Shown: one piece after another, positions 16,101-26,400 of the stretch
Layout: every line of letters begins with the position of its first letter
Position numbering within the stretch: the first letter of the stretch is position 1
Assembly (NCBI RefSeq): GCF_032854445.1
Contig: NC_088300.1
Span: forward strand, 53,666,984 to 53,730,983
Reading direction: 5' to 3'
Origin: Liolophura sinensis
Taxonomy: Eukaryota > Mollusca > Polyplacophora > Chitonida > Chitonidae
DNA length: 64,000 nt
The notes under the pieces: generated by a model
Database searches by the model: none
Seen by the model: only the letters and a program-made list of their open reading frames with translations
What the model was told of the DNA's origin: nothing
Position numbers and translations under genes: made by a program

Positions 16101-17834
16101 TATTTAAGCATTCAGGGCACTATCCTGTATAGCCTGATACAACCATACCTTTGGTGAAGCCATGAAGTCAGCCAACCCAACCAATGCAGTTTTGTATTCA
16201 AAGCCAAATGAAAAAGGTACATACATTTTACAGTAAGTTGCTTTTTCATATGCGAAAAGGTTTGCCAATGATCATGTTACTGTATGAAAATCTAATATAC
16301 GTACATGTATTTATATATTTGATTGGTGTTTTACTAATTATACGACAGCAGCTAGCTCTGGGGAAACCACAATCAACCACAGGTTGCTGGCAGGCAAACC
16401 TTCCCATGTACAGCCAAAGAAGACACCAGCAAGAGCTCGACTTGAACTCACAGCAATTACATTGGTGAGAGGCTCCTGGATCATTGCACCGCACTGGCAT
16501 GCCAACCACCTCGCTAACAGAGGCCCCTCTGGTATATGTACAAACAAGGTTAAATGAACTTTTGTTTATTTCTTCACATACATGTACTTCAATTTGTCTT
16601 ATTTTACAAAAACTGAAAAATTGTTACGTACCAATGTTAAACCCTAAGCAATCACTCTTATTTTACATATGTACGTGTACTGGTGCGTTAAATGTTGCTT
16701 GGAATTGGTTATATCTACTGAAAAGATGATCTCCTTTCTGCAAAACAGGGGGATAATTTATAACCATACTAATGCCGATTACATTCATGTGACATAATGG
16801 ATTTTTCTTCTTGTAACAAGATTCAGCTTGTTTAACATATCACCCTTCTGTTAAGGGAAAAAACATTTTAACACAACGGACCACATTGTAACTTTGTTCA
16901 CCCGTTCATTATACTTTCTTGGACAGAATGACATAAAAGGCATTGATTTCAATGTTTAATGGGCACCTTTCTTTCATATGACATTCATGTGCACATGTAA
17001 GTCATATTTCCCAATGTATGGAAAATAACATTATAAAACCATACCTGTAAGTCAAAATGTACAGTGGGTTTATATTCTGGGTGGTCATTTTGATTTTGAT
17101 ATGTCCCTTATATTAATATTTGTATTGGGATAATCTCTTTTACTATCATATGATGACGGCATTATGATATATTCTTCAAAACTTTGTATTATTTACCCAT
17201 GTACTTAGCTGTCCTAATTACCCCTATTATGATCACTGGAATGGAATATTTACAGAAGCTGACATGCTTGTCATGTCGAAATAATAACTGTGTTTACCAA
17301 AAAAAAAAATCCTGCAAAATACCATCCACTGTGAAAAAGAATAAAATTTTATTGCATTAATTACGACATCAAAACACGAGGAACTTTTAGCAACCTGGAA
17401 ATCTTGCAGGTAATTAGTGTGGAGTACCAGAACTTGACAATATCCCTGAAATAAGTAATTAGTAACAAATCACCTGACAAAGAAATGGTATTGATCAGAT
17501 GTATGACAACCGACCTCCCATCATTATTATGGAAGCTAGCGAGAGTGCACATACACCGATTCAAATCCTTACCATTTTTCCATGGATTTGGAGGTTCCAT
17601 GTACCCCAATACCAAAGAATCATCAGGGAAAGCGACCGACAGGCCTTTGCCTTTGGAAGGTTGTTTATCACCGGAACAGACATTGTTAGATGTCTTATTA
17701 TATTCCACGACAGAACCGCCTACTTCTGCACTTCTGTTTACTTCCTGACCACCGTTCGCTTCACGGCCATCGTGTTTATTCCCTGCTTCTGCTTCGCCAA
17801 CGCCGGATGCAACGACCACTGACGGATCTGTCAT
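210..17834 (-). CDS. PPP1R37: Protein phosphatase 1 regulatory subunit 37 (partial, 3' end outside window)
   Basis: Leucine-rich-repeat regulator of protein phosphatase 1. Coding exons in order: 17573-17834, 4069-4166, 3486-3531, 2877-2977, 2564-2683, 1839-1989, 1028-1173, 210-335. They total 1050 nt (350 codons) in continuous phase with GT..AG introns, and the gene continues left of base 1. The N-terminus is acidic and low complexity. The motif FPDDSLVLG with EPPNPW (about residues 69-85) matches the family's conserved pre-LRR segment. LRRs start near residue 137. Diagnostic stretches are ALFDMIEYYESA, LNISFNKNIGVRGWQ, HLDARNCELNE, LHLENTYMSGRPLL, LGNLLKFN and TLVLWNNQIT, all closely resembling vertebrate PPP1R37. 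The start is the only ATG of exon 1 in frame with this segment. The human protein is about 690 residues, so roughly half is present. The first intron (4167-17572) is 13.4 kb while the others are 0.3-0.9 kb. The family inhibits PP1; the role here is inferred from homology. Confidence 0.93.
4546..4647 (+). repeat. SINE family A, 5'-truncated fragment
   Basis: It ends with the family tail: a decayed AAATATTCCTGACTTGAGTA block followed by CAGCGTAAAACACCAATAAA and an A-rich end. Only the last 100 bases of the element remain, and it is clearly diverged. Confidence 0.7.
5680..5752. repeat. Short degenerate tandem repeat
   Basis: About 2.5 copies of a roughly 26-bp unit built around CTCAGCCAATTTGAATTTCT. 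Within PPP1R37 intron 1. Confidence 0.6.
6385..6716 (-). repeat. SINE family B (tRNA-derived), minus orientation
   Basis: Reading the minus strand from 6716, the element opens with a tRNA-like promoter region: TAGCACAGTTGGTAGA (box A-like) and, about 30 bases on, GGATCAATCCTGG (box B-like). The body shares long blocks with 37852-38150, for example the segment around GAGCCATTATACTGATAGGG versus GAGCCATTACACTGATACGG. Open reading frames across it are incidental. Confidence 0.75.
8074..8347 (-). repeat. SINE family A, full length, with target-site duplication
   Basis: Minus-strand copy. The poly-A tail appears as a 23-T run at 8074-8096. The head at 8347 reads AGGGCCTCCGTGGCTCAGTC on the minus strand, with a tRNA box A (TGGCTCAGTCGG). 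The body follows in the usual order, ending in the GGCGTAAAACACC-type tail. The flanks are GGCACATTCTGA (8062-8073) and GGCACATTTTGA (8348-8359), a 12-bp duplication with one mismatch, showing retroposition. Confidence 0.88.
14812..15310. repeat. Dispersed repeat, copy 1, interrupted by a SINE
   Basis: Shares ordered blocks with 50120-50380: CTTAATATGGAGTTC / CTTAATTTGCCGTTT, GGCTTCTCAGCTTTC / AGCTTCTCAGCTTTC, TAAAAATGGCTTTA / TAAAAATGGATTTA, and GTTCATCAATGACGTCAT / GTTCATCAATGACATCAT. The SINE at 14884-15150 splits this copy and is absent from the other. Element type unknown; no coding capacity seen. Confidence 0.75.
14884..15150 (+). repeat. SINE family A, full length, perfect 12-bp target-site duplication
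   Basis: Head GGGCCTCCGTGGCTCAGTTG with a perfect Pol III box A (TGGCTCAGTTGG) and box B-like AGTTCAAGTCC about 60 bases on. Then come the GGCTTCCTCTCCGGCCGTA junction, the body with CACCATAATGCTGGCC, and TTGAGTACGGCGTAAAAGAC before a poly-A run ending at 15150. TCCTTCTGGGTG occurs immediately before (14872-14883) and after (15151-15162). Best reference copy in this window. Confidence 0.92.
16312..16528 (-). repeat. SINE family A, diverged near-full-length copy
   Basis: Minus orientation: tail side TTTGATTGGTGTTTTAC at 16318, head side near 16520 with GGGGCCTCTGTTAGCGAGG. It has substitutions throughout and small deletions in the body, so it is older than the copies with clear target-site duplications. 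Confidence 0.8.
17573..17834 (-). CDS. PPP1R37: PPP1R37 exon 1 with start codon and candidate PP1-docking segment
   Basis: ATG at 17834-17832; donor GTAAGG directly after 17573. It encodes residues 1-87 plus one base of a split valine codon completed by exon 2. Residues 1-60 are rich in G, E, N and S and look disordered. Residues 64-69 read GLSVAF followed by PDD, at the position where vertebrate PPP1R37 carries its RVxF-type PP1-docking motif. The VxF core remains, but the basic residue just before the valine is absent; the nearest lysine is four residues upstream of the valine. Confidence 0.9.
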
Positions 17835-17904
17835 TTTTACTTCAGCATAATAATGTCTTCCTTTCTAAATCAGTTGAATTAATTTCAAATAATACACAGA
17901 ACAA

Positions 17905-18159
17905 CTAGTTGGATGTAGATGACTTCAGCCTGGAGAGCTCACCATATTTAAATCGCACATGCGCATCGCGCAGTTTCCTCACAGCTGCTGCCAAATCGAC
18001 AAATTTTTGCGTCGCGTCTTTTAATTGGTCAATTCCCAAATTTTCACCAATCGCTGCCGTGGATTCTCTGAGCGGATGAGTGTTACTTCGGACCAGCGAA
18101 AGAGGCGGACGCTTTAAATGGTGTCCAGCCAAGATTTTACTATCAGGTGAATTGGTAGG
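17905..18159 (-). other. Open frame upstream of PPP1R37, no ATG; possible terminal exon or part of the 5' leader
   Basis: On the minus strand 84 codons are open from just after a TAG at 18162-18160 to a stop at 17907-17905. There is no methionine codon, so it could be coding only as a spliced 3' exon or with a non-ATG start. The C-terminal half is helix-like and charged (DQLKDATQKFVDLAAAVRKL). It ends 70 bases upstream of the PPP1R37 ATG, in a different frame. Unrecognised. It may equally be untranslated PPP1R37 leader in a locally GC-richer promoter region. Confidence 0.3.
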
Positions 18160-18944
18160 CTATCCCTGAATCAGTTCTCATGGCAACTTTTCCACAAGTT
18201 ATTGAAAGAGTACAAAACTTAAAACAATACTCGATTATACATGGCTAATTGTGGAGAAGCACTGCTGATAATTTCAATAGGCCTACAACAACAACACAAC
18301 AAATCAAAATGCATAAATAAAGTGCCTGCCATGAATAGACTTTAACTTCATAATAGTAATGCACCGTACAGAAAACATCTCGCCACATATCAGGTCACTC
18401 TGTACCTTCACCACGTTGTGCCAAGTTATCTCGTAACATAGTCCTCTCTTATCACATGGACTGAACATAAATATGCTTTTGTTGTAATATTCTGTTACTG
18501 TTGAAAAATCCACGGCACTACTCTATTGTTGGTACCTTCAAGTTGTGAATAGCTACACGTTAATTCTTCTAGAATTTCGGACAGGATTTGAGGCTTTACA
18601 GTTACTAATAGGGGGCGCCCCTATGATGAGTGTAGGGGGTGTGAAATCGGGGAATTGGTAATTCTTTTCAGTGCTAACTCAATATCAAAGCCTCTCTTTC
18701 ACGTCTCAACTTGACACTCAACTCCAGTAGAGATGTGCTCGGTTGGGGGCGCCATGGTTTTAATGACAAAGAAATACTTCCCATAGACTTAACAGATCAG
18801 GTAACTATCAGCCCATTTCAGTGGAAACACCCAGTAAATGGTCAGTTTTTGCAGTTTTCATCGGATGATTCAGTGCTATGGATTTTGATGAAATTGGAAT
18901 CCGGGCAAGCTTCCTTTTCTTAGTGTGTTCAGGTACAGTAGACT

Positions 18945-19350
18945 TAAAGAGCTACTTTAGCATCAAGACTTGTTTGACTTAAAAGCAACGTTAAATGATA
19001 AGGATGGAGACAGGCAGACTTACTTTCTTACATTGTGAAAAAAATACTTTGTTTTAACAGCCGCTGTTGTTAGTTTGGGAGGATAACATGGAAACAACAA
19101 TTTTCTGTCATTTCCAGTTTTGCCTGCTGTGACGTCATGCAAAAACACTTGACGTCCCCATCATTGATGTATAGCCACAAATGACGTCGTACTCCCAAAC
19201 GCGCATAGCATCATTCCAGAATAACTGCCCTACTCATATCATATCTGCCTGATTCATCGTCACGTAAGGAATATTTTGACGTCGTATCAGGAAAATTTTA
19301 CGGAAACTGCAGAAGATTTTGTTTTTGAGGACTCTTCACTTATAGATGTT
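18945..19350 (+). repeat. Dispersed repeat pair, copy 1 (inverted relative to 22330-22705)
   Basis: Aligns to the reverse complement of 22330-22705 in ordered blocks: AATGATAAGGAT, AACAGCCGCTGTT / AACAGCAGCTGT-like with flanking A-runs, GATTCATCGTCAC / GATTCATTGTCAC, ATCAGGAAAATTTTACGGAA / ATCAGGAAAATTTAATGAAA, and GATTTTGTTTTTGAGGA in both. No ORF. Type unknown. Confidence 0.75.
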
Positions 19351-19413
19351 CAGTTGAGTTATTCATCGTAACTTTATTTGAACCGTGCTAGCTGTATTCT
19401 ACACGGTATCCTT

Positions 19414-19573
19414 TCCTCTCCGGTCGTAAGTGGGAAGGTCTGCCAGCAACCTGCGGATGGTCGTGGGTTTCCCTCGGGCTGTGCCCGGTTTCCTCCCACC
19501 ATAATGCTGGTTGCCGTTGGATAAGTGAAATATTCTTGAGTATGGCGTAAAACTTCAATCAAAAAAAAAAAAA
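19414..19573 (+). repeat. SINE family A, headless copy with target-site duplication
   Basis: Begins at TCCTCTCCGGTCGTA, that is, without the tRNA-like head, then carries a complete body and poly-A. Flanks are CTACACGGTATCCTT (19399-19413) and CTACACAGTATCCTT (19577-19591), one mismatch in 15. The headless form was therefore inserted as such, not trimmed afterwards. Confidence 0.85.
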
Positions 19574-20434
19574 GAACTACACAGTATCCTTCATATCAGG
19601 AAAATAATTCTGCTGGCCTCTCTTGGGGCTGAAGTAGCACTTAAAGTATTAGTGACAGAGATGACCTAGACCTGCTATCATGAAAACTTTTTAGTTTAAG
19701 CTGCAACCGTAGCACATGTAGACCTACGTAAACTTGCCTGATTATGAAGGGCATTGATTTGCTAATAGCCAACTCCTTTGTCCAGTGTTTTTTTTTTCTT
19801 TTTGTTTCTTATAATCTGCTTAGTTTGTGGAAACACCAGTCAGCCACCCTATTTGATGGCATTCTCAGAAATTTAAATACCTGGGCATTTGGGGTGGGCA
19901 TATTGGAGACTGTCTGAATTTCTAGAATGTCTAAAACTGTGATAACTGTAAATATACGTAAAGAAGTATCCAATATCAAGAGCATTTTATTCTTTACTTG
20001 CTTTCTCTGTATGCTGTAGAGACTGTAGATTTGCAGGGTTTAGAATATATAGATTTGCTGGATTCACGCAACTATGGCTGTGGAGATTTGACCCGTACTA
20101 GGCATAGTAGACTGCAGGTCCCAGGGTATCAATCACCCATATGCTTGATTGTAATAAGATACCGTGAAATGTGAAATATTCATGACAATCTGGGGAAAAA
20201 AAATCATTTGAATAAAGAAATTTTAACTGTGTTGTACATGAAAAATCCAACTGCACAAGTGGGCTGTCTCTTTTTATTTTATGAGCCTGCATGAAACAGT
20301 TCGTATATTTCTTTACATTGTCAAACAGAATGGAAAAAATATATTTATATATTTTCTCTTACAGCTTGTCCACCTTGGAGTTACCATATTCTTGAAAATG
20401 TGTACTCTATGTATATTGCAGGAGACCAGATACC

Positions 20435-23400
20435 ATGCCACCACGCGCTAAAGCAAGAGGAAGTAAAGCAAGCCTCAATGGTAAAATACATTTGTTAGGA
20501 AACAATATTTCAATCATTATACATATGGAATTGGAATTTAATTCTCAATCACTTGACATTATGCTGCTCTAGGCAGCTTTTGTCTTCATAGTGCATGCTT
20601 TCGAATTTGAGGCATTCTGTCTTACTCCCACACCTTTGTACTTTTTGAGGCAAAGTCGAGGTGTGCTACTAACATGCATCTTATATAATCAATATTTCGA
20701 GAAGTATGAATTTAAGCATACATATCACACTTATAGTCTTCTGCAAGGGGTGTTAAAAAAAAAAAAAACAAGAACGAAGCCCAGAGAGTATGCAGGTGTT
20801 TAATTGCATGTTACTTGTATACTGAATTGTGTACATTTGAGAAATAGTAATGGGAATTAAAGCTTGTGTATAGATCCATGCAGTTTAAAGGACCAGACAG
20901 CACCTGGCTAAAACATATTTCAGTGGAAAGCAGGATACTCAAGCTTTCTAAAAAGTATCACACTTGATTATTTTATTGAGATTTCATCGAATAACATGTA
21001 GAACAAACTGACAATACTGCACAAATGGCTGGCGTGAGTTGAGGCAGCCATCTTGAGAATCTTATCCAATCAAACACATTGCTATCAGTTTGAGCGACCT
21101 AAGCTGTTATGTAGCCTTTACCCATTCACTCCATGAAGTGACATATGATAACACAGAACTACTGCATAAGATTAGTTATGTGTAGTCCAATGGCTCTTTC
21201 ACAAAGTTTTGTGAGGCAGGTCTGTATCACTTACAAAACACCACAGATGTAAAATTAGTTGATTTACAGGCCGTGTAGTATTCAACTATGGTATCACAAA
21301 TTATGTCAAACTTACCATCTCGGCCCAGCATTTATCTCCCAATACATTTTTTGTCATTCATTTTAGCGTTTAGTCAGCAGTTTCTGAGTATCAGAGTCAG
21401 TACAAATGGGAATGTATGGGAATGAGAAGAGTGCATCTCACCGGACAATACTTAAAATTAATTAAAAATGTTATGACATAATTCTTTTTCTCTGAATTTA
21501 TTACAACTGAAGAATTTGGATTTTCCTCCGTCTTTCTCAAATACAAGAGATCTTTGTTTTCTGTTTTGTTTTATAAACTATAGTAAAATTATTGAAACGC
21601 TGTGTTCAAGTCGAGGTGCATTCTCTGACATCCGTGATAATTAGGTCAGCATAGCTCTAATCTTAGAAACCACCGCTACAAAATCGAAGCATAAAATCCA
21701 GAGACATTCGAATACCTAGATCATTCTCAGTGGTACTTAGATTTGTATCCATTTGTGTCAGAATTGAGCATGAATGTAGTTGTATAACAATCATATTGTA
21801 ATTTTGTAAGCATTTAGGCCTAATTGGGATTAAAATCACCAGCACAACCACCTGAACAGGGACTACCCCGGCTGTGCATCTTCATCTGCAACTATTGAAA
21901 CAAGGTTGCTGGAGTTCCTTGTAAATGATATAGTAGACCTGCTGTATCAACAGCTCCAGCAGTGGAAGAAATATTCTTCCAATATGTCCAATTTAGGGGC
22001 AAACCATATTTATCACTTGGGACTTCATCAGACAACTTATGTCTGTCATAGGCTACTGCTTAGACTATTGTACAGAAAGTGTCTTTGACGTTAGAGCTAG
22101 AGTAAACGTTACATCAGCTTGCCCTTGATAATGGAGACATGCTGAAGCTGTGTCAAGACGAAGTTTCACTGAAATTTTACTAGGTTTTGGAGAATTTTAA
22201 AAAATATTTAATGCCAGTTTAAGATACTTTGAATGGTAGTTCTTTAGTGGACATAAACACTAATCAGGTGCTGTCTTTCATGTTTTTTAATAAAGCTGTA
22301 TTAATATGCAGAGAACTGTTCTGTAATGCAATTTAACCCTGATAGATGAAGAATCCTCAAAAACAAAATCTTCGGCAGTTTTCATTAAATTTTCCTGATG
22401 TGGTGTGATAATATTCCACAGGTGACAATGAATCAGGCAGGCAAGGCAGTTATGCTGGAATGAAGTCTTGCGTGTCTGAAAGTACGATGTCAGGTTTCTT
22501 GCGTGACATCTTACCAGGCCTAATTGGAAATGAGAGAAAGTTTTTGTTTCCACACTATTCTCCCAAATTTAAAACAGCAGCTTTAATACATATTTTTTTT
22601 TTAATTTTAAGAAAACAATTCTAACTGTCTCGATCCTTATCATTTTACCTTGCTTTTAGGATGTACAAGTTTCGACAGTAGAGTAGCTTATTAAAGATAC
22701 TTGTCTTTCAATTGCTACGGCACATGAGGTTCTTGTTTAGACCAGGCAGGAAATATGGATTTCCTTGCTCTCAGTTCTTGTCATCGATGCTTGTGTGGGT
22801 GTTTGCAGAATCTATTATTCATTGATGACCATTTGTCTTGTACCAGTATTGTGTGCATATCAGTATGTCAAAAGTGGAAAAGTTCACCATTTTCTTACCA
22901 CAGGTTGGTGGTTTACCCTGGGCATTCTGGTTTCCCCCTGCCTTAAAATTAGTCACCGGGCATAAAACTGAAAAATTCATAAAAATGAAAACGTTATTAA
23001 ACAACAATCAAATAATTACATAAATTTGATATTCTAATGATTTTTGGGTTGTTGGAGCACAAAAATGCATGTCAGAGCCAATATTCAGAGGTGCTTCATA
23101 TTTTGGACTACTTTATATATTACAAACTGCTTGCCTTTTAGTCACTGGAGAACAAGAGGTGCAGGCTCAAAACATGCCTTAGACAGGGGATTTGTAGATC
23201 ATCTCACTGTCACTGCTACTTGGGCCTGGTTGATAATAAGTGGCCGGTGATGCTTGCTTGGCCATTTGTGCAGTCTACCGTTTATTGAGGACCACGTTTC
23301 TTCCTCCATTGTGTTATGCATATCTGTATGTCACATGTGTGAAAGTTCATCATTAACTTGCCAGTGGTGGTTTTCCCAGAGAACTCGGGTTTCCTCCAGC

Positions 23401-26400
23401 CATAAAACTGACCAGCATCCTTAAAGTGTAAAAGCCCAGAGTGTGGCAAACAATGAGAGATACAACTGAATTTGATATTCTAATGATATTTGGTTTCTTG
23501 GAATGCTGAATCTTATTCGGGAGTCTAGTAAATGTATGTACACATAAGAGCTAATATAGGAACATAGGCCCGACGTCAAAAAAATGTTAGATGTCACATA
23601 CATGAAGTTGAGACTTTCAGATGTCTACGGACTCGTATTTGATCCTGACAAAACGATCCAATGTTCAGTTTTATCTGGGGATATCCCTTTGATCTTCAAC
23701 TCACTGAAGTAGCTGCATTTAGAAAGCCCGATTTTTTTTTATTCAGTTACCTCCCCTTGTTGTGTTAACAACAGGAAATGTTCGGTGAACTTGAAATGTC
23801 AGACACGGCGCTGTGGGAATCTTTGGGCTACCTCATTCGCATATTATCTAGTTGGTCAGACAATTTAGACCAGTGACGGATTCCCCCTTACAATTCTCAG
23901 TTGGCATTTTGCGGAAAATATAGTCCCAGGAGATTTAGCCAGGAGTTAAATGCAACTCATTTTTGTTTTTAGCAGGACCAAATCAAAAATTTTTATTTCC
24001 TTTTGGCGATATGTCCATTAAAGGGATGCTTCATATTCTAGACTACATCATATATTGCAGACGCCAGAAAGCCATCGAGGACAAAGGCATACAAAATCCC
24101 TCCTCCTCTACCAAGGGGGGAAATCCTAACAGATGTAAAGAAGAAACCGTGGAAGATAGGACCGGGGATAGGACAGGGAGGATTTGGGCTTATCTACTTA
24201 GGTAAATCTTAGTCCCCTCTGCTTCTGCTGTGGCATGTGGTAGAGGTAGATAAATATCTGGAGGAGTGTTATGCAAGTCATGACAGTTACACCATTACAT
24301 ATCTATCAGTTTTGTTAATCTTTCAAACGGGATGTTGATCTACCAGATAGACTCTTAGCACCTTGGTGGGCTGGAAAATCCAGAAACACTGGCCGTTCAT
24401 ATAAAGTTTTTGCTTATAAAGGTGAGGTCATTGTGAATGCAGCAGTTTAGAAACTATCAGATCTTGGTCAGATTTGGTGGAGAACAGCAGCAGTGCAGTA
24501 CAGGTCTGCAAATAGTTGATACATCAGAAACAAAGTAAAGTTTTACAGTCTGATAATGTGTGTGAAAATGATAGGTCTGCTCTGGTACTTTTATACATTT
24601 GTTTTATTTACTTTTTTTAAATGTAGAGATGATCATTCACTTACTTGTTCTTTTCTTATTTTCACTCTAGCATCAGATGATACAAGTCACTCAGTGGGGT
24701 CAGATGCTGAATATGTCATGAAAGTTGTGAGTAACAAAAAAACAATGATTTTTTCTTGTGAAATGTCATATATATTAAACATTCATGTATGTAACTAGAA
24801 CATGTTAAACTTGTTCCCAGAAAATTGCCCAACAGTAGAGTTTGAATTTAGGTTACCTAGATGATAATTCGTTATTCAGACCCATAAAAATTTCATGTGT
24901 AGCATTAAATTATCCGATCACACTTTTAGGAGAAGTAAATGACTGTTTTTTATAGCCAGTTATTAATTCATGATATGGTTTATTCTTCAGCCATTTATGG
25001 ATTTTATCCTCTTCACTTGAATTTGGTCTGTCAGCAACTTGCAGATGGTCGTGGGTTTCCCCCAAGTTCTGCCAAATTCCTTCCACCATAATGCTGGCCG
25101 CCTTTGTATAAGTGAAATATTGTTGAGTACGGCATATAACACTAATCAGATAAATAAATAAATTTAGGGATTTGACAAATTTAACAGTGATGTGTGGGTA
25201 TGGTCCAGAATTAATAAAGCAGCTTGGTTGTTTTATCCCAGTGAGAGAAGTAAAAGATCCTGTACACAATCTTGTATTCAGTCAAACTATGGGAGACAAC
25301 TCTGTTAATTGGTCATATTTATTCAACTACTACAGAAAAATGAAACGCCACTTGTACTGCTACACTAAGAAAGCATCCTCTTTAAGAAGTGATGGTCATT
25401 TGTGAAAATTTTTAATGTACACCACTGAACACCAATAAAATAATTAATAAAGTATAATTAAATGGTTTGTTCTTTATCCAGTCTGTTAATGTAACTGTTT
25501 CTCTTTTAAGGAGCCAATCTCAAATGGGCCATTATTCTGTGAACTTCATTTCTATCAGAGGGCAGCCAAAGCAGAGACAAGTGAGTTATTTTTTTATTTG
25601 GATAAACATGCACATTTTACACTTTCAATGACAACCAGGTGTACTTTTCAAAAAAAGTGCTAAGGACAAGTGAAGAGAAAATAAACGACTAGCGTTGGGT
25701 TAGAAAAGGACATTGATACAGACATCATCGTAACAATTCCATATACAGTCATGGAAAAAATTATTAGACCACCCTTGCTTTCTCCCATTTCTTGTTCATT
25801 TTAAAACCTTGCACAACTGAAGGAACATTTGTTTGGGCAAAGAAAGTGATGAAAACAGAAATAGTTCATAAGGGTTTTATTTAAGAGGTGATATCTATCA
25901 GTTCTCTATGACTTTCTTGACAATGACCAAAATCACTTAAGTTCATACATCTGTAGATGTGGCAACTGTATTCTCAAAAACATTTTGGCATTTCATTTTT
26001 TCTCCTGTCTCCTAGTCACGTAGTCACATGACTCTCAGTCTCATACGGGAGTTAGTACTTGATTGCATGCCCATTGTTTTTGATGACTGCAGCCATGCAC
26101 CTTGGCATGCTCTCCACCAGTTTGTTACATTGCCCTGCGGTCACAGCAGCCCATTCCTGTTGCAAAAATTCGAACAAATTTGCTTTGTTTTTGGGCTTGT
26201 GGTTCTCCATTTTGAACTTGATAATATTCCACAGGTTTTCAATTGGATTCAGATCAGGTGACTGAGCAGGCCAATTCATGGTTCGAATGTTCCGGTTCTC
26301 TATCCAGGTTTTAACTGACCTTGCCGTGTGGCAAGGGGCATTGTCTTGTTGGAAAATCCAGTCATTCGAGCCAGGAAAGAGTTTAGCAGCTGATGGAAGA

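Larger units (their letters stand above)
4167..17572 (-). other. PPP1R37 intron 1 (13.4 kb), repeat-bearing, no other gene recognised
   Basis: The intron separates the ATG exon from the LRR exons. It holds a SINE fragment (4546), a second-family SINE (6385-6716), full-length SINEs (8074, 14884), a diverged SINE (16312), a short GGAT-type run near 10127, and many TACATGTA palindromes. Open stretches of 60-100 codons occur on both strands, for example 8887-9198, but none has splice-consistent similarity to a family I recognise. No nested gene is supported. Confidence 0.8.
17835..20434. promoter_or_regulatory. Divergent intergenic region between PPP1R37 and VRK
   Basis: Both genes read outward from this 2.6-kb interval, so it must hold both promoters or at least their 5' leaders. 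Locally GC-richer patches with CpG occur at 17940-18120 and 18605-18760 (GGGGGCGCC appears twice). The VRK start exon begins after a splice acceptor (AG at 20420-20421), so VRK should have an upstream non-coding exon here. I cannot place it or the transcription starts precisely. Repeats occupy 18945-19350 and 19414-19573. Confidence 0.45.
20481..24060 (+). other. VRK intron 1 (3.6 kb), repeats only
   Basis: Holds the inverted repeat copy at 22330-22705 and the tandem pair of SINE-like segments at 22760-23510. The stretch 20850-21650 has a mobile-element-like look (opening AAAGGACCAGACAGCACCTG, then a TTGAGGCAGCCATCTTGAGA segment), but I find no second copy. No other gene is supported. Confidence 0.6.

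Noticed and set aside
17361-17572. Continuation of the PPP1R37 exon 1 frame past 17573 (ending near 17361)
   Set aside because: A strong donor GTAAGG follows 17573, exon 2 continues the protein in phase, and the extra sequence has no similarity to the family.
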